Shown: positions 1 through 13,093 of the stretch, piece by piece
Layout: every line of letters begins with the position of its first letter
Position numbering within the stretch: position 1 is the stretch's first letter
Origin: Panopea generosa
Lineage: Eukaryota > Mollusca > Bivalvia > Adapedonta > Hiatellidae
Direction: 5' to 3'
Assembly (NCBI GenBank): GCA_029582155.1
Contig: CM055911.1
Location: forward strand, 22,502,014 to 22,566,013
DNA length: 64,000 nucleotides
Program-made: the position numbers and the translations under genes
The notes under the pieces: generated by a model
The model's input: only the letters and a program-made list of their open reading frames with translations
Told to the model about the DNA's origin: nothing
Database searches by the model: none

Positions 1-194
1 CAGATTACAAAATTTCGAACTTTCCAGAGCAAAGTTGCGGTGTTATTACCACACATCAGTTCTTGCATTATAATAATTACTTGCCGGAAACAATAAAGTT
101 TGAAAGCATATAATGAACGATGAGTATAGTAGAGTCGATGTTTTATTGAATCTTGAAATTTAATAAAATACATTAAGCGGTTTTATATCGGCGA

Positions 195-420
195 ACAGGT
201 CATTCGTGCCTGATTTGGTCTTAGGCACCGATTCAAAATCATTTAACCACTAATGTGCAGGTTCCACTTGCTCCAAAAACCTATGTCAAAACGTTTGTCA
301 GATACTTGCCGAAATACTTCCCAGAATAACTATGAGGTATTCCATCCACCAATAAATCTGGATGCAAGTCTAACATGAAATGTTTTGAAAATGGCGTTAG
401 ACCGAATTAAAAAAAATAGA
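195..420 (+). mobile_element. SINE family 4 copy, degenerate, plus strand
   Basis: The segment from about 374 to 405 matches the reverse complement of the family-4 tail module (AACATGAAATG..TTGAAAATGGCGTTA), followed by an A-rich run. Before it, 290-374 follows the family-4 body (GAGGTATTCC.., AATAAATCTGGAT..). The degraded 5' part holds a B-box-like GGTTCCACTTGCTCC near 260-275. It is one of only two SINE copies seen in the plus orientation. Confidence 0.5.
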
Positions 421-3400
421 GTAACAATGAACGAGGTCCATGATGTCAATAAATCCATTATAGGTCTTACATTACACAGTTGTGCCTCTTGCTTTGTCAC
501 GGTAGCATGAGTTTTACAGTTAAAAGAAATTTCAATGTAACTTGGGTTGAAATATTTTCAAAAAGATTCATAGGGACTGTTATTTTTTTTGCAAATGCTG
601 GTATATCACATACTGCAATAAGACATCGCTGTGGTTAAAAAAAAGACTTTGATAGGATTTTAACAGATGCATGTACTTATGAGAACTTGCTTTTTAAAAA
701 TATCTTTCCACTGCATTGTCTTTGAAAACAAGGTTTTTAACTTACTAGTTATTGTGCATATGTTTGCGGATACATTCCTGATTTAAAATAATATTTTTAA
801 TGTGGAGGAATTTATATGTGGAATTAGTTTTACCGTGGAAATCCTAGACCTAATTTAATATAGATCAAAGAACAAAATATTCAACAGTGTAGTGAGCTCT
901 AAATAGCAAACATAGACTCTTATGGTCCCTGACATCATATTCAACAATGGGGCGAATGTATTTGCACAGCACGTAAAACTACGGTCCTCGTTACACAGGT
1001 TATCAGATAGAACGGTCCCTATGAAAGTACAGAACGCATCATTGTCCTGTTTGAAAATCGTAACATTTGTACATCCCAAATTATCACAACATTTGTCGTT
1101 TCATCCGTTCCATTATATTATGAAAAAAATCAATTATATTAAATTAGGCTGTAACTGATCTCTTTCATCTGCTTTTAACCGGTCACGAGATGACACTTTA
1201 TTTTGTTTAAATGTGTTATTTCTCATTAAACATACTAGTTTAGCATCACATTGTTCATAACACAATAATAAGGATCAGTGTCGTGTTAAGATGTACATTT
1301 CTTTTATTAACACGTGCTTTAATATTATGTGTATATATTCTAACGATATATATTAAAGCCGTTCACAATAATGATATATGACATCCTAGACAATAAAGAA
1401 TATGAAAATAAAAACATTATTTGATTGTTACAAACGCAACTTATAATTTTACTATTTATAACTAAGTGTTTTCACAATGTGTTATATAAATGAATGTATG
1501 TACAACATAAGAAATAAGTTTATGTAAGTAGAGAGTAAAGAAGGGATAGAGTATAAGGAGAGTCTTAGATGGTTTAAATGTTTTTTCTACTAGCCTGTCC
1601 ACGACGAAGACTCCTGCTGCTATTATTTTGCTGTATCATTATGATGAAAAGTAGTCTTGATCATATACGACACTTGCTTTTTTAAAAGACAATCGTCTTG
1701 ACAAGTGGTGCAGAAGAAACGTTTGAAACTGGAAGTAGGATATGACTGACGGAAACAAACACACCTCTGCAATGGTTTTGTTATAAAATTTAATTCCTGT
1801 CATAGAAATCATCTAATAATAAAACTAGTGAATGTAGAAATAAACATCCAAACGATATTCTTTTGAAATACTACGGAAATCTCCGAGGTAGGCCGATTGT
1901 TTGAATCAACCAATCAAAAACGATATTCGATTAAGACAAAAAAAAATTTTCTTTTATTTTCGGTCGGACTTTTCTTTTAAAAAAGAAAGCGTCGCATAGG
2001 ATAAAGATTAGGTGATTAGTCGACCAGATAATTCTACTTGGTACCGATATTTGAAAAAGTCACTGGGGTGATGTATGTGAAATACAGGTAGCAGTATTTA
2101 TTTAATGAGTAAATACTATGTTGTCAGTATGATTAAATAAGTTAATATACTGATAATGACAATGTATTGGTGACTAAATATGAGCTATAAAAACACATGG
2201 TTTGTTATAATAACATTCATACATTTTTTCAAACTGGGAAAGATATAATGACGGATCCTGGTATTTTTGATTGCCGATAATTTGAATGAATAAAACTGGC
2301 AGAACAAATTCATGTTCGCTTTATATTAATGGAGTACATGAAATTTGCATATTTCATTCCGCAACCGTTACCTTTTCGACGTTTGATGGACAGAGAATGC
2401 ATAGTCTAGACAGTTTATATCAAGCTGTATGAATAGTTATCCCTACAATGGGTTCAATAAAGCCCGGTCGAATTTGATGCTTTACATCAACATTTTAATT
2501 TGTCTATATTTTACCTGTGAAAATGCTGATGGGGTTACTGTTTTCTTTCACCCGTATGCCTTGGAGGGCATGTACGTGTATTGGCAACATTTTGTGTCAG
2601 CAAGCATACATACCCATGCACGTACATACAGTAAGTATGACCATGGTTGAATATGGGTGATATCACGGAGATCTTCCTATCGTTTTTTGTGTTCAACCTG
2701 CAGCCACGTTATAATTCTAAAGTTTCAAATGATGTAACTACCATCAGACGTTGAATTTCTGGTGACATTGCTAAAAGAGGGATAGTTCGCATATTTAATT
2801 GTGCGATCCCTTGCATGTTATTAGTCAATTATGTGCAAGAATGCATTCTGCGTGCAAAATCATCTTTTGAATATTGGATGAAGCAATGTTTGGTGTTATC
2901 AGTCAGATTCTTTGCCGTGACATGACAATACGTTTTGTTGTTTTCAGACGTATTATCAATTATATATCTCATTTTATTGTTATCGTCGGGCGGAGAAGGC
3001 AATGCCGCGTCGATTACCGATTTGTAAGCGTTGGTTACCGTTGTTGATTGTTTAATCATAGTGATAGTATCTAGTTATTTAGACTCCATTGATTGTTGTG
3101 TATTATTCAGATAATCCGGACCTAGAAAATACACAGGGAGTAGAACAAAGTAGACATATTTGCCTTCCACTGCGTTTTCTGATTGTTATTTTAAATATGT
3201 TTTGATGTGGTTATTATACTTTCAAAAAGTGATAACTCCAAAGTTTAAACTGATAAAGGTCATACAAATGGCATTCGGGTCAGGATAATACACTAACCAG
3301 AAACTGATTTTTACATTTGTTTAAATTGTATTAATTACACTGTACACTTCGCGTTAAAAACCAATTGTCCGCATATTAAAATACCATATGTACAGATTAA

Positions 3401-4485
3401 AAACTGGATTAAAGGATGGTTACGTCAAGGCAAACAATAAATCGTGAAGAATGCTAGACTGGGAGCTGCAGTCAGTCGCTCAGTGAAAAGGTTCCAGAGT
3501 CTGACAGATTGGTTCAATCATATCAACAGGCACTGGTTAGCAATGGTTAGCGTTAGACTTTGTACATAAACGTGTTACTTCTTGTTTGAACTAAAGGTTT
3601 ATTAAATTTCCGCAACGGTCGTAGCACACTGCCGACAGACATTGGTGGAGATTGTCGAAAAGGATTAAAATACAAACAAACAAATAGCTTAAAAGATAGG
3701 TCCGCACGATTTAGAAATAGACATTTTGATCGAAGTTATTTGTGATGTACGCTTTAAAAAATTATTAAAGGGTGTATTGGAATGGTTTTAGCCATATTAC
3801 AAATCTTTACACAGTCTACAAGCAATGTATATACATGTATTTCAGTAAAAAAAATAAGGTTTGTGTCTTATTTGATAAAGAATGCAGTAATTACTTAAAA
3901 CCTTGATATGATTATTTCAAAGTTTTTACTCCTGAAGAAGACAAAATATAATTGAAGCGTTGAAAGCGAAATTTTATACTGGATGATACTTGATATGTTT
4001 TACACGCATTTACGCCGTGGCTTGCTTTTTGGATATATATTAATCAAACATGCAATGTATTCAAACAAAGCACGCACAACTCGATATTAATCATGAAACG
4101 CATGCATTTTCATAATCTTGTAGAGCAATACTGCATCAATTTTAATCTGTTTGCGTTTTCAAAAAAAAAGAGTAAAACAATTTTTTTATTTGATGTCATG
4201 TAATGCAATGAGAATGCAATGCAGTTATTTCGCTATGAAATGAACACTTTCGATTTAAACAAATGTAATATATTGTCGCCTTCACATATATTATATAAGA
4301 GCAGACTGTGACAGTTTTTGTCAATTATTGTGAACTTTTAACCACAAACAATGCTGTTATTATACTATATCTGATTGATCAACCATGACAATGATGTGTT
4401 CAGTATTACAACATGCGATCAGCCGATGATCAATTTTAAGAGTTTCTTAAAATCAAACTGGAACCCGTACTGTTTTATACATACA
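421..4485. other. AT-rich intronic DNA with no firm feature
   Basis: Apart from the Cys-containing frame at 855-1079 and an open minus-strand frame at 2829-3059 (76 codons, no splice sites, preceded by an in-frame stop), I see nothing identifiable. Short A and T runs occur near 1940-1985. No tRNA-like box, long repeat or inverted end pair was seen. Confidence 0.5.
855..1079 (-). other. Open frame with six Cys, possible exon relic, function unknown
   Basis: The minus-strand frame encodes about 74 residues with six cysteines in its first 60 (GCTNVTIFKQDNDAFC, then LCNEDRSFTCCAN), a pattern like a small secreted domain. Composition is somewhat GC-richer than the flanks. I see no clear acceptor or donor at its edges, and no family is recognised. 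Chance is the default explanation. Confidence 0.2.
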
Positions 4486-4681
4486 TATATATATGTAAAT
4501 TGTCCCTCTAGTCCAGATGTTTTGCATGTAAATCCATAGTAAATAAGTCATGGTCGACACAAAATTTATTGGTTTGGCAGAGGCCTTGATATTGTATCTA
4601 TTGTTTGCATTGTAGCTAGGCGCATTCGCCGTAGTCTGGTCTGTACATTTATGACTTGGTTATTCACAAATAATTATCTCC

Positions 4682-4709
4682 ATATATATATATATATATA
4701 TATATATAT
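4682..4709. repeat. (TA)n microsatellite
   Basis: About 14 uninterrupted TA dinucleotides close the first copy of the 426-bp unit. Confidence 0.95.
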
Positions 4710-5104
4710 CATGCATTGTGAATGAGCATCTGGAAAGATCTCAAAAATCGTACATTCCGTTGTTTTGAATTTAATGATCTCCCTTTATGAAATTGACTAT
4801 AAATGAATTCACTGTATCTATATGATCCAACGGGTTTTTTAATGTGTGCTTTATATAGCATGTGAGTAATCATGAATCCTTAACTGGATCCTACTCATAT
4901 AAAGCTATCAGTTCATGTATGTAAACTGTCCGTCCAGTCCATATGTACTGCATGTAAATCCATAGTTTATAAGTCATGGTCGACACCAAATTTATTGATT
5001 TGGCAGCGGCCTTGATATTGTGTATATTGTTAGCATATAACTAAGCCCGGTCGCCGTAGTCTGATCTGTAAATTTATGTCTTAATTATTCACAAATAATT
5101 TTCT

Positions 5105-5105
<1 letters not shown>

Positions 5106-5145
<40 letters not shown>

Positions 5146-5164
5146 TATATATATATATATATAT
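5106..5164. repeat. (TA)n microsatellite, one interruption
   Basis: A TA tract of nearly 30 repeats interrupted once by a G (near 5144) closes the second copy of the 426-bp unit. Confidence 0.95.
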
Positions 5165-5532
5165 CATTGTATACACCAGGGTGATTCAATCAGTTTTAAA
5201 TCATCGATAAAGTATGATAAAATGCTAATTATTCAGTTATCACACCATCTTCTCGGTATTTATGTAAATAGGTTTAACAAAGAAGGTTTAAAAAACATTT
5301 TCTCAGCTTTTATACTCTATATAACAATACGTCTGCATTAGTATCAAATAACATCATATCTTGAAATATATTGAGTCGGCTCCAGGGCAATGTTTCTGGT
5401 AAGATATGTAGTTTGATTGGGTTTAAAGATATTGCCCGTATTAGAAACCGTCTTTAGGGTATTAACAGAGAGAAATTATTGTATTAACTGTCATATGATA
5501 TGGTTGGGAAAAGCATATCTGACTAAGCAGTC

Positions 5533-5536
<4 letters not shown>

Positions 5537-5608
<72 letters not shown>
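5537..5608. repeat. (TA)n microsatellite, 72 bp
   Basis: This is the longest pure TA tract of the first 10 kb. It creates overlapping Ile-Tyr reading frames on both strands that are not genes. Confidence 0.95.
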
Positions 5609-5612
<4 letters not shown>

Positions 5613-6574
5613 AATATACTATTGGGCAAATGACCTGACATCAAAATTCGATAATCCAATCAGCGATCGATATTGGTTGCTACACTGACATTTTCCTTAG
5701 ACAAGCAAAAATTGTCTAGATTAACACTGCATTTTATTTAATTGTGTTTACTTGGTCAAACAACGCCACGTGACCGGTGGACGAAGCGATAATCGCTCTT
5801 GCGTCAAGTCAATTATGTTAACTGATTTAGAATAATATACATGCATAACTCGAATAGTGCAAAGAGCATTCCTATATTTCATATTTGGAAAAAAAAGTAT
5901 AATTATATACACGTATAATGAGATTTACGAATACATGTAAGAAAATCGGTCGTTCAGTAAACATACCATGTAATACAAAACTGTTCTTCCAAGAATATTA
6001 TCGCCCGCAATAATTACGATATACTAACAATAAAACGTGAATAGAACCTAATTGTTAAGACATGTATGCCTCAACTGACCATCTGCTCTGAAAAGTTATT
6101 TCAGGACACTCCCAGGGAGACATTGCTAGATAGGACACTTATTATCTAGAGCCGTTCAAAAATGTCCTCATTTACATTGTCATATTAATCTTGATAAGAA
6201 CACCATTGTAGTATTGTGCGATGTTAGATCGATATTTCAAATAGCTTTTTTTGTAATAATATTTTCCTACAGTTGAAATTGCATCTGGTATTCTGGTTAG
6301 TGCAAATATTGACATAGGGAATGAGTAAACGCGGTTAAACGCATTGATAAAACATCGAATTAACATGTTATTTACATTATAACATCATAATGAAGTTCAA
6401 TTTAACCAAAATCATTTCGCAAAATCTAACACTCATTATTATTCAACGAAATTTGAACTGAACCAAGACTAGCTGAAGTCCACCATCTCGTCAGCAAGGG
6501 GTTAGGTGAATTTAAGATATGATCTTATACCATTGGGAAACCATGAGCACTTAATCAAAGTTATAGTACTGATA
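5609..6574. other. No feature seen
   Basis: Unique-looking AT-rich sequence. No tRNA-like boxes, end repeats or convincing reading frames. Confidence 0.5.
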
Positions 6575-6815
6575 CATGTTTCACACAACATTTCAACTTG
6601 AGATTTTTCCTCAACTTTAATTTTTGAAATGCTATAACTTCATTCAATTGTTACTTCTGCATTTTATCCTTTTACCAATGAGTTAAGATTTGTTCCGATT
6701 TCGATTATGTGCGGTCATTTGATACATCAAGAGTTCAAGTAATAATTTAAAGAAATTGGAAATTTTGAGTTGAGGAAAATCTCAGCTTCAGATGCTTGGT
6801 GAAACCGACCCTGGT
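6575..6815. mobile_element. MITE-like element, family M1, copy 1
   Basis: The left end (TTTCAC..AACATTTCAACTTGAGATTTTTCCTC) and right end (GAGGAAAATCTCAGCTTCAGATG..GGTGAAACC) are inverted relatives of each other, the terminal inverted repeats of a short non-autonomous DNA transposon. The interior shares ATTTTTGAAATG and TATAACTTCATTCA with the copies at 37273 and 43427. No transposase is encoded. Target-site duplication is not evident. Confidence 0.65.
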
Positions 6816-9800
6816 TCATTAGGTTAATCTCTTTTCGAAGTGATTTTCCGTGGAATTCTAAAGCTAAACTAACATTAGGCAGTAGTGTGCCTTGAAGCAA
6901 TTTGCATCTAGCATATACAAATAAAGAAGATCACTTCATGCACATTTATTATCACATAGATATAGATTATTATCAAAGTATCATACACAGCACGTGTATT
7001 AGTTTAATTGCAGGCATTGCACTATCGCCAAGGGTGAAATTGGAGTAAAGGCATTTACGACATCGCTGCATTATCACCTTTTCATTAAAAGTAAAACGAA
7101 ACTCTGAAATGGTCATATCTATATGGCCTTATATTGTCCACCATAGATTGATTTTTTACATTGCGATTATAGTAATCGAACATCATTGTATATCGCGTTG
7201 TTGTGTTGATTGTGTAATTATCGTATGCATCAAAGTGTGTGCCGTTATCAGTACGGATTTTGCAAGTGTATCGATGTGTTTGATAATCCATGCATTGCTT
7301 TACTTATACAAAATGCATATTGTCATGAAGAAAAAATGTATGTGCTCATGCAAACTACATACAGATTCATAACCTTGATACGTATTCGACTCAGTGTTTT
7401 AAAAATGTAAAATATATGTATCAGTTTTATCAGAATCAATATGCTATTAGTTTGCGGTTTCGAAATATCATTGCTGTTTTTGTCAATCATAACTTGAGGT
7501 TATTTATATGATGTGCACGTGCATAAACACTGAATCATTGACTGTAAAACAAGAAAAATATATTACCAATAGGCGGTTTATCGTGCAAAGGACAGTCACC
7601 AAAACAGCATTAGCATACAAGATAAATTCATCGTCTTTCAACGGTCAATAACAAAGATCGCCACTAGGAAGCCTAAACCTAATAACAGCTGTATCAAATC
7701 TTACTCTTTCCATGCGATCACATCCCAAACTTAAAGGTTAATAAAATATCCCCGTTGCTCATGCAAATGCGTCACCATCTGCACGTGTATGGTGTAAGAA
7801 TCAGAGAGGCTCTGATAAACATATAATATATAAATATAAAGAAAATTCACACAAATCAAAGGTGCTCCAAATCTTGCTCTTCCCCTGTCATCACATCTTA
7901 AAACAAAATAGATATACAAACTTTTCTCTTACAAATAAGGCAGTAGGTACATGTGTTTGGTGTTGAGCTCAGAGAGGCTTATGCCAAATACATAAAAAGA
8001 AAAAAGTTATGCTATACAGAAAACTCATTTTATTAAGTCAGATTGCACTTGTTACAAATGAGGTGTTTTAATCATGAACTTGATATCCCATTACAAGCTA
8101 ATGACTTTGAAATACATTTCAATAAGTTAGTAGTTGCACGGATTTCTTTCTTCTGTACTATATAATACTCGGTTTCTAAGCAACAAATGGATGTTTATCC
8201 ATTTACTTAGCGGCAGGGTAAATGCCAACCAGATTCAGCAAAGTGGTTCTTCATTTCTGTGTTTCAAAAATAGCAAGGTATTGTTAATTGAAAAAAAAAG
8301 TTTAATTGCAGAATCACTATTGGGTGATACTTTTTACGACATTGTTCTTTTATTATGTATGATTGATTCATCTATGCATTAGTTATATATTTGATGGAAT
8401 ATCTAAACAAACGAACACTCGAACGATCTTATAGATTTGCAGCAGCACGTATAGTACAGCCGTATACACACTAACTTGTTATAGCTTCGTTAATATTTGA
8501 CCTCGGGGATTAGTTCTTTAAACGGTATTGGCAATTTTAGTTATTGTTCAATGCAGGACACTTGCTACCTCTTGTAGACTGAGTTCTGTTTTACATTACA
8601 TGACCGAATAATAGACACATTAGTTGAGTATCCTCAATTGTTTAAAATATTTAATAACCAAACATGGGCAGCCTTCCCTATGGATGGTAAATATCAATAC
8701 TTTTTAGATATTTAATCATAAAAATATACATGAAAACTTTTTTATTTCATGAGTATTATACAGTGCGAATTATTTCTTGAAGCGATATTCGCGACTTGTT
8801 TTTAACCCAAAGTAAATGACTGTTTAAACAATATCAGTTCAGTTTTATTGAACAAGTAATTGGTTGTAAATGTATACATAATGTATTTTATTGTTGGTGA
8901 TTTGTAACGTCTGATATCTGTAATGAGAGAGCAAGTCCATCGTTTAGTCTAAGAGAGCCTTGCTATGAACTTTATATAATATCTATTCAAATAACAGTTT
9001 TACTTATAGCTATACAGAATTGACCATATACGTTAATGCTGTATGCGGTTTGTAGTTATTGTTTCGACGTACATGTCTATTTAGTGTTGCATAATAAAAC
9101 CGGTTCCATCATCTATGTCGACAGAGTTATGCACTGAGAAATGTATTTCATTGTCTGTGATACCATTGCAGATGGCGGATTGGTCTGTGGCGTTGTTGTC
9201 TAACGGCCACATATCGCAGAATTTATGGGTTCCTTTAAAGCTCCATTGCAAACAATCAGTATTTGAAAACGTTTACCAGTACAACTGTGGAAGCAACGTA
9301 TACGCTAGAAAGTCTACTAGTGACTTTATAGAATAACAGTGGTTTTACTCCGGTTATTTTAAAGGTTTCCCTAAACAAATAAAACTAATACGTGTATGTC
9401 ATATATAAATTTTCTTGTATTAAATTAGCGTTAAACTCAACAAAAAAAACTATAATTTGTATTACATATTTTTAAACGATTGAGTCTTAGTTTGACTGTG
9501 AAAAAAAGAAAGGATCAAACTAAACTGTAATTAGTTATCCACTCATGGTGATAGACCTCCATTTGTTTTATCACACCTCTGTTAAAGTTATTTCAGTTAT
9601 TTGAATCAAACTATTTGTGTAATTTCTCAGTAAATTCAGGTCGACATGCAATACGATATGTCGATTAAAGTGGATCTCCGATATGGTGAATTATTTTGAA
9701 CATCAATACTGTTTTATGCTCTCTGTCTCTCTCAAACGATAAAAAGCCAAGTTTACCAAGATGCATTAATCTTTAAAGTATGATAAATGTTTCCACAAAA

Positions 9801-9860
9801 TGTTAGCATTTTTTTTTCTTGTGACTCTAGCTGTTATGGACTTTCAATGATTGATATGAA
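6816..9860. other. AT-rich DNA with no firm feature
   Basis: A plus-strand frame at 9115-9336 (73 codons) is the only coding-like stretch. It has an AG-ending acceptor-like site (ACCATTGCAG) near its start, but no donor and no recognised family. The rest shows no repeats or RNA-gene signals that I can support. Confidence 0.45.
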
Positions 9861-9935
9861 TGGTTAGGCAGTGGCATCAAGGACGGCAAAACAGCCTAGG
9901 CACTGAAGTCGTGTGTTAGAACCGAGCTTGGTCCA
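9861..9935 (+). mobile_element. Degenerate tRNA-like SINE head, plus strand
   Basis: The string TGGTTAGGCAGTGGC resembles an A box, and about 45 bases on, GTGTGTTAGAACCGAGC resembles a decayed B box (GGTTCGANNC type) with a long variable region. No intact cloverleaf is possible, so this is a retroposed head rather than a tRNA gene. Confidence 0.3.
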
Positions 9936-12840
9936 AACCCATTACGTGAAAAGAAATGACGATGGTTCTTACGATTTAAATATTTTCTAGCGCTGTTGCT
10001 ACGTAACCGTATTCAATATAAATATGAACTTTGGCAATTGCATTGAGGAAATATTACTATTCATGGTAAAATAATTTTAATACATGTGCTAAATTAAATG
10101 TTAAAACAATTACAAAAGTACATAGAGTTTTTAACACAAAACAGTGTTTGTTTTTTGTTTGTTTTTTTTTTGTTTTTTGTATGGAAAAATAGATTGAACT
10201 TCAGATAACGGAATCTGGTAGTTTCACTTCTTAGTTACTTATTGTGCTGAAGATTGTTTTGTTTTACATGTATGACAAAATTATTCTTGCACTCAATATG
10301 AACATTTTGCTGTTGTTTTTTTTTTTTGTGCTTTATTGTTCAAATAATTGAAAGTACAGTCACGTCTTGTTGTTTATAACGAATATGTTACGTGAGTATT
10401 TGTATATATACGAGCTGTTGTATGTATAAGGTTTATTGTATTTAAAATACAACCGGACATCACAACTAATGAGTGGTATTAGTACAACGTCACCATGAAT
10501 AACAAAAAAAAAGTTGAAAAACATTCACGACGACCTGATATTTGTAGTAAATATTCGTTCACTTCATATTCCTTGTGAATTGTGTTTTCCCACGCAAGTT
10601 TAATGTAGAAATAGAAACAACGATTAAAACACTATTATAATCGTTTTGATTGTAAGTAATGAATTTTATCACAGTAGAAAAGATGTTTCTACTAAAATAT
10701 GCTTGCTTTAAACATAAGAATGACGAGACGAGTTTATAACGTGACCACAGTATACGGATGTGGACAGCTAGACCAATAATTATAATAAAATATATTGTAT
10801 ATATATTGCAATCACATTTAAAGACTTGATTTCGTTCATGAACATTCAAACTAGCCATTTCAAATTTGAACGTTTAACGTTATGATTGTTGCAGGTTATT
10901 AACACCGTGTGTATGTGAAACATTCTGCACGGATGTGTTCAGCATGATTGGTGCACGTGCACTCAATTGGAAACCATACATGTCAGAAGTAAAGGCATTT
11001 GCTAAACCGTTAATGCATTCAAACCCTTGCTAAATGTAAGTTCACTGTCAGACAGTAAATGATTATTATTTCACTCCATGTACCTGGTATGGTTTTAATA
11101 ATATGTTGATTGTGTGCGTTTCTGTCGCTGAGCATTATATTGCAATCACGTATACACGTATACATTGAATGGCAAAATTACGTTTTATAGGTAAATTGTC
11201 GATTTGTTTGGTTTACAATTATTTAAGGTACTTTGAATGCGTAGAAAGCTCTATGTTTATATGAATCGCTATCTAGTCCGATTATTGGGTAAATGTACCG
11301 TATGCTGTTATTGGGGTGACAACTGCTCGGGTCTTGGATCATCTTAATGAAACTGCACACTGTACTACCCGCTTCAGCTGCCTGTTAGACAGCAATATTT
11401 GTAAGAATGTACGACCCCGTACGAACAATATTTATTAAATCATTAATACAACCCAACACACATCAGAGGCATTGTAAAAGAGCCTATACATAAGTTCCCC
11501 TTAAATAGATCGCCTTTTTCTCTTTTTGGTACATGTCCTTTTACGATATTAAATCCCATACTTTGGCCACACACATTGATGTCGATAAATAGCTTAGGTG
11601 AACAAATGCAATCTGTTTCCCCTCTATTTCATATCATATTAATATCGTCAATCACATCGTATTCTATTCAAGATCCATCGCCATAACATAAGTCGTGAGT
11701 GTGTGTGTCCTACAAGCAATTAACTAATATCCACATTCATTTTTCTGGAAATCATAAAAGAATATGTGCATTTGACCAATATTTAATATAGTCTAAAGTG
11801 CCAACCGCAAAAGGATCAGATGAGTTGAACAGCTTGATACGAGCGTCTGTTTTATACAGGTGGCAATTACACTGTTGTAGCTCGAGATAAGGTTTTGTCA
11901 TGTTGATTTTAATCAGACAAATATATTAGCCAACACAATATTTTTTTAGTTATAACTCTGACTGAGCATTGATACTTGGAAAAGCTGTGTTAAGGAATAA
12001 ATTCTAGTCAGTATAAACATTCTGAATAATACTGTATTAAGGGATAGTTCGTAATCGTTATCAGTCTATGGACAACCCGTTTAAGATAGATGTAATTCTC
12101 AGTATCGGTGTAATTCTCATAAATAAATGAAGGCTTAGACATAAGAAGATATCGATCCGACATGATGATTCCAATAATATGTTACATGCACACACACAAA
12201 AGTGGCAGCAATGGCCACCGCCTTATAACGCCTTGGGATTTTATTTTTTATTTATTTTTTTTTTTTTTTTGATTATTTCATACAGTTTAGTTCCATTACA
12301 GCCATGATATAATTTCAACATAAATCCTTAAGTCACATCTTGACGGTGTCTGTCCGAGTCAGTGTGCTTTCGCATTTGTTAGAGAGTAATCTGTTGGGGG
12401 TAAATTTTGTATATTCTATACCCTGGTAAAGCGGCTTATTCAGCTATTCTTATTGCTGGGCAAGAAAATCGTTAATTCTGGATTATGCCTTTTTCATTAT
12501 TTTATCTCTGTTATCTGGATTTGTCTCATAACAGTCAAAACCAATAAACGATGGAATCTATGTCAACATTGTATTTTATTAGCGAAAACACCGCATTGAT
12601 CTTTAAATCCGATAATTGTTCTGGCAAACCTTTAGCTAGAAAATCCATTTGTTTGCTTAGGAATTTAAAAATAAAACATACTGGAATGGAAAAACTATTG
12701 AACATTCAAAGTCTTGTGCCAGAACATTAGTTTTTTTTTTAATAAATGTAGCTTATTGTACTGCAGTAGATGAGGACATTGATTTCAAAACTATTAGTGG
12801 ATGTTAGATTGCCGATCGTGACATTTATCTCTTATCTATT
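9936..12840. other. AT-rich DNA with T-rich low-complexity patches
   Basis: T/G-rich runs lie at about 10143-10180, with further poly-T at 10312-10327 and 12241-12270. A minus-strand frame at 10559-10858 (99 codons) is AT-driven and has no domain that I recognise. Nothing else is supported. Confidence 0.45.
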
Positions 12841-13093
12841 TTGTTTTGTTTGTTTGAATATTTAGCGTCATTGTTAAGCCATCGAGGTCTAACAGATGAT
12901 CAGTTGACCTAACAATTATTTCATGCTAATGTTTAATATCAACCAATACTAGAACACACATTTCCCTACATGAATCAGCGATGAGAAACTAATGACAATA
13001 AGACGCAATGTCGTACATAAATCATCAATAAGACTGTTGCTGGTCTAAGAACTCATTATCGATAATCGCTACCGACTGAACTAACTGGGCCAG
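12841..13093 (-). mobile_element. SINE family 1 copy (tRNA head right, tail left)
   Basis: The left end carries the TTTG-type tail and the tail module (GAATATTTAGCGTCATT..AAGCCATCGAGG, then CTAACAGATGATCAG). The body has TGAATCAGCGATGAGA and GACTGTTGCTGG. The right end (CGACTGAACTAACTGGGCC) is, on the minus strand, the start of a tRNA-like region with an A-box relative (TTAGTTCAGTCGG). The same order is seen at 21452, 32881 and 45182. Confidence 0.7.

Larger units (their letters stand above)
4492..5165. repeat. Tandem duplication of a 426-bp unit, each copy ending in a (TA)n tract
   Basis: The block beginning TATGTAAATTGTCC at 4492 recurs as TATGTAAACTGTCC at 4918, a period of 426. Both copies carry GTAAATCCATAG, AAGTCATGGTCGACAC, a GGCCTTGATATTGT block, CGCCGTAGTCTG and TTCACAAATAATT before a TA tract (4682-4709 and 5106-5164). 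Between the first TA tract and copy 2 lies a segment (about 4770-4915) that also appears at 17755-17960. The unit is therefore a dispersed repeat that has been tandemly duplicated here. Confidence 0.8.

Noticed and set aside
3932..3962. CTGAAGA ... GCGAAA, a second ribozyme-like string on the plus strand.
   Set aside because: No stem II can be drawn between the two motifs, and no flanking stems exist.
5417..5659. Overlapping plus- and minus-strand frames across 5.4-5.7 kb.
   Set aside because: Both are Ile-Tyr repeats from the (TA)n tract.
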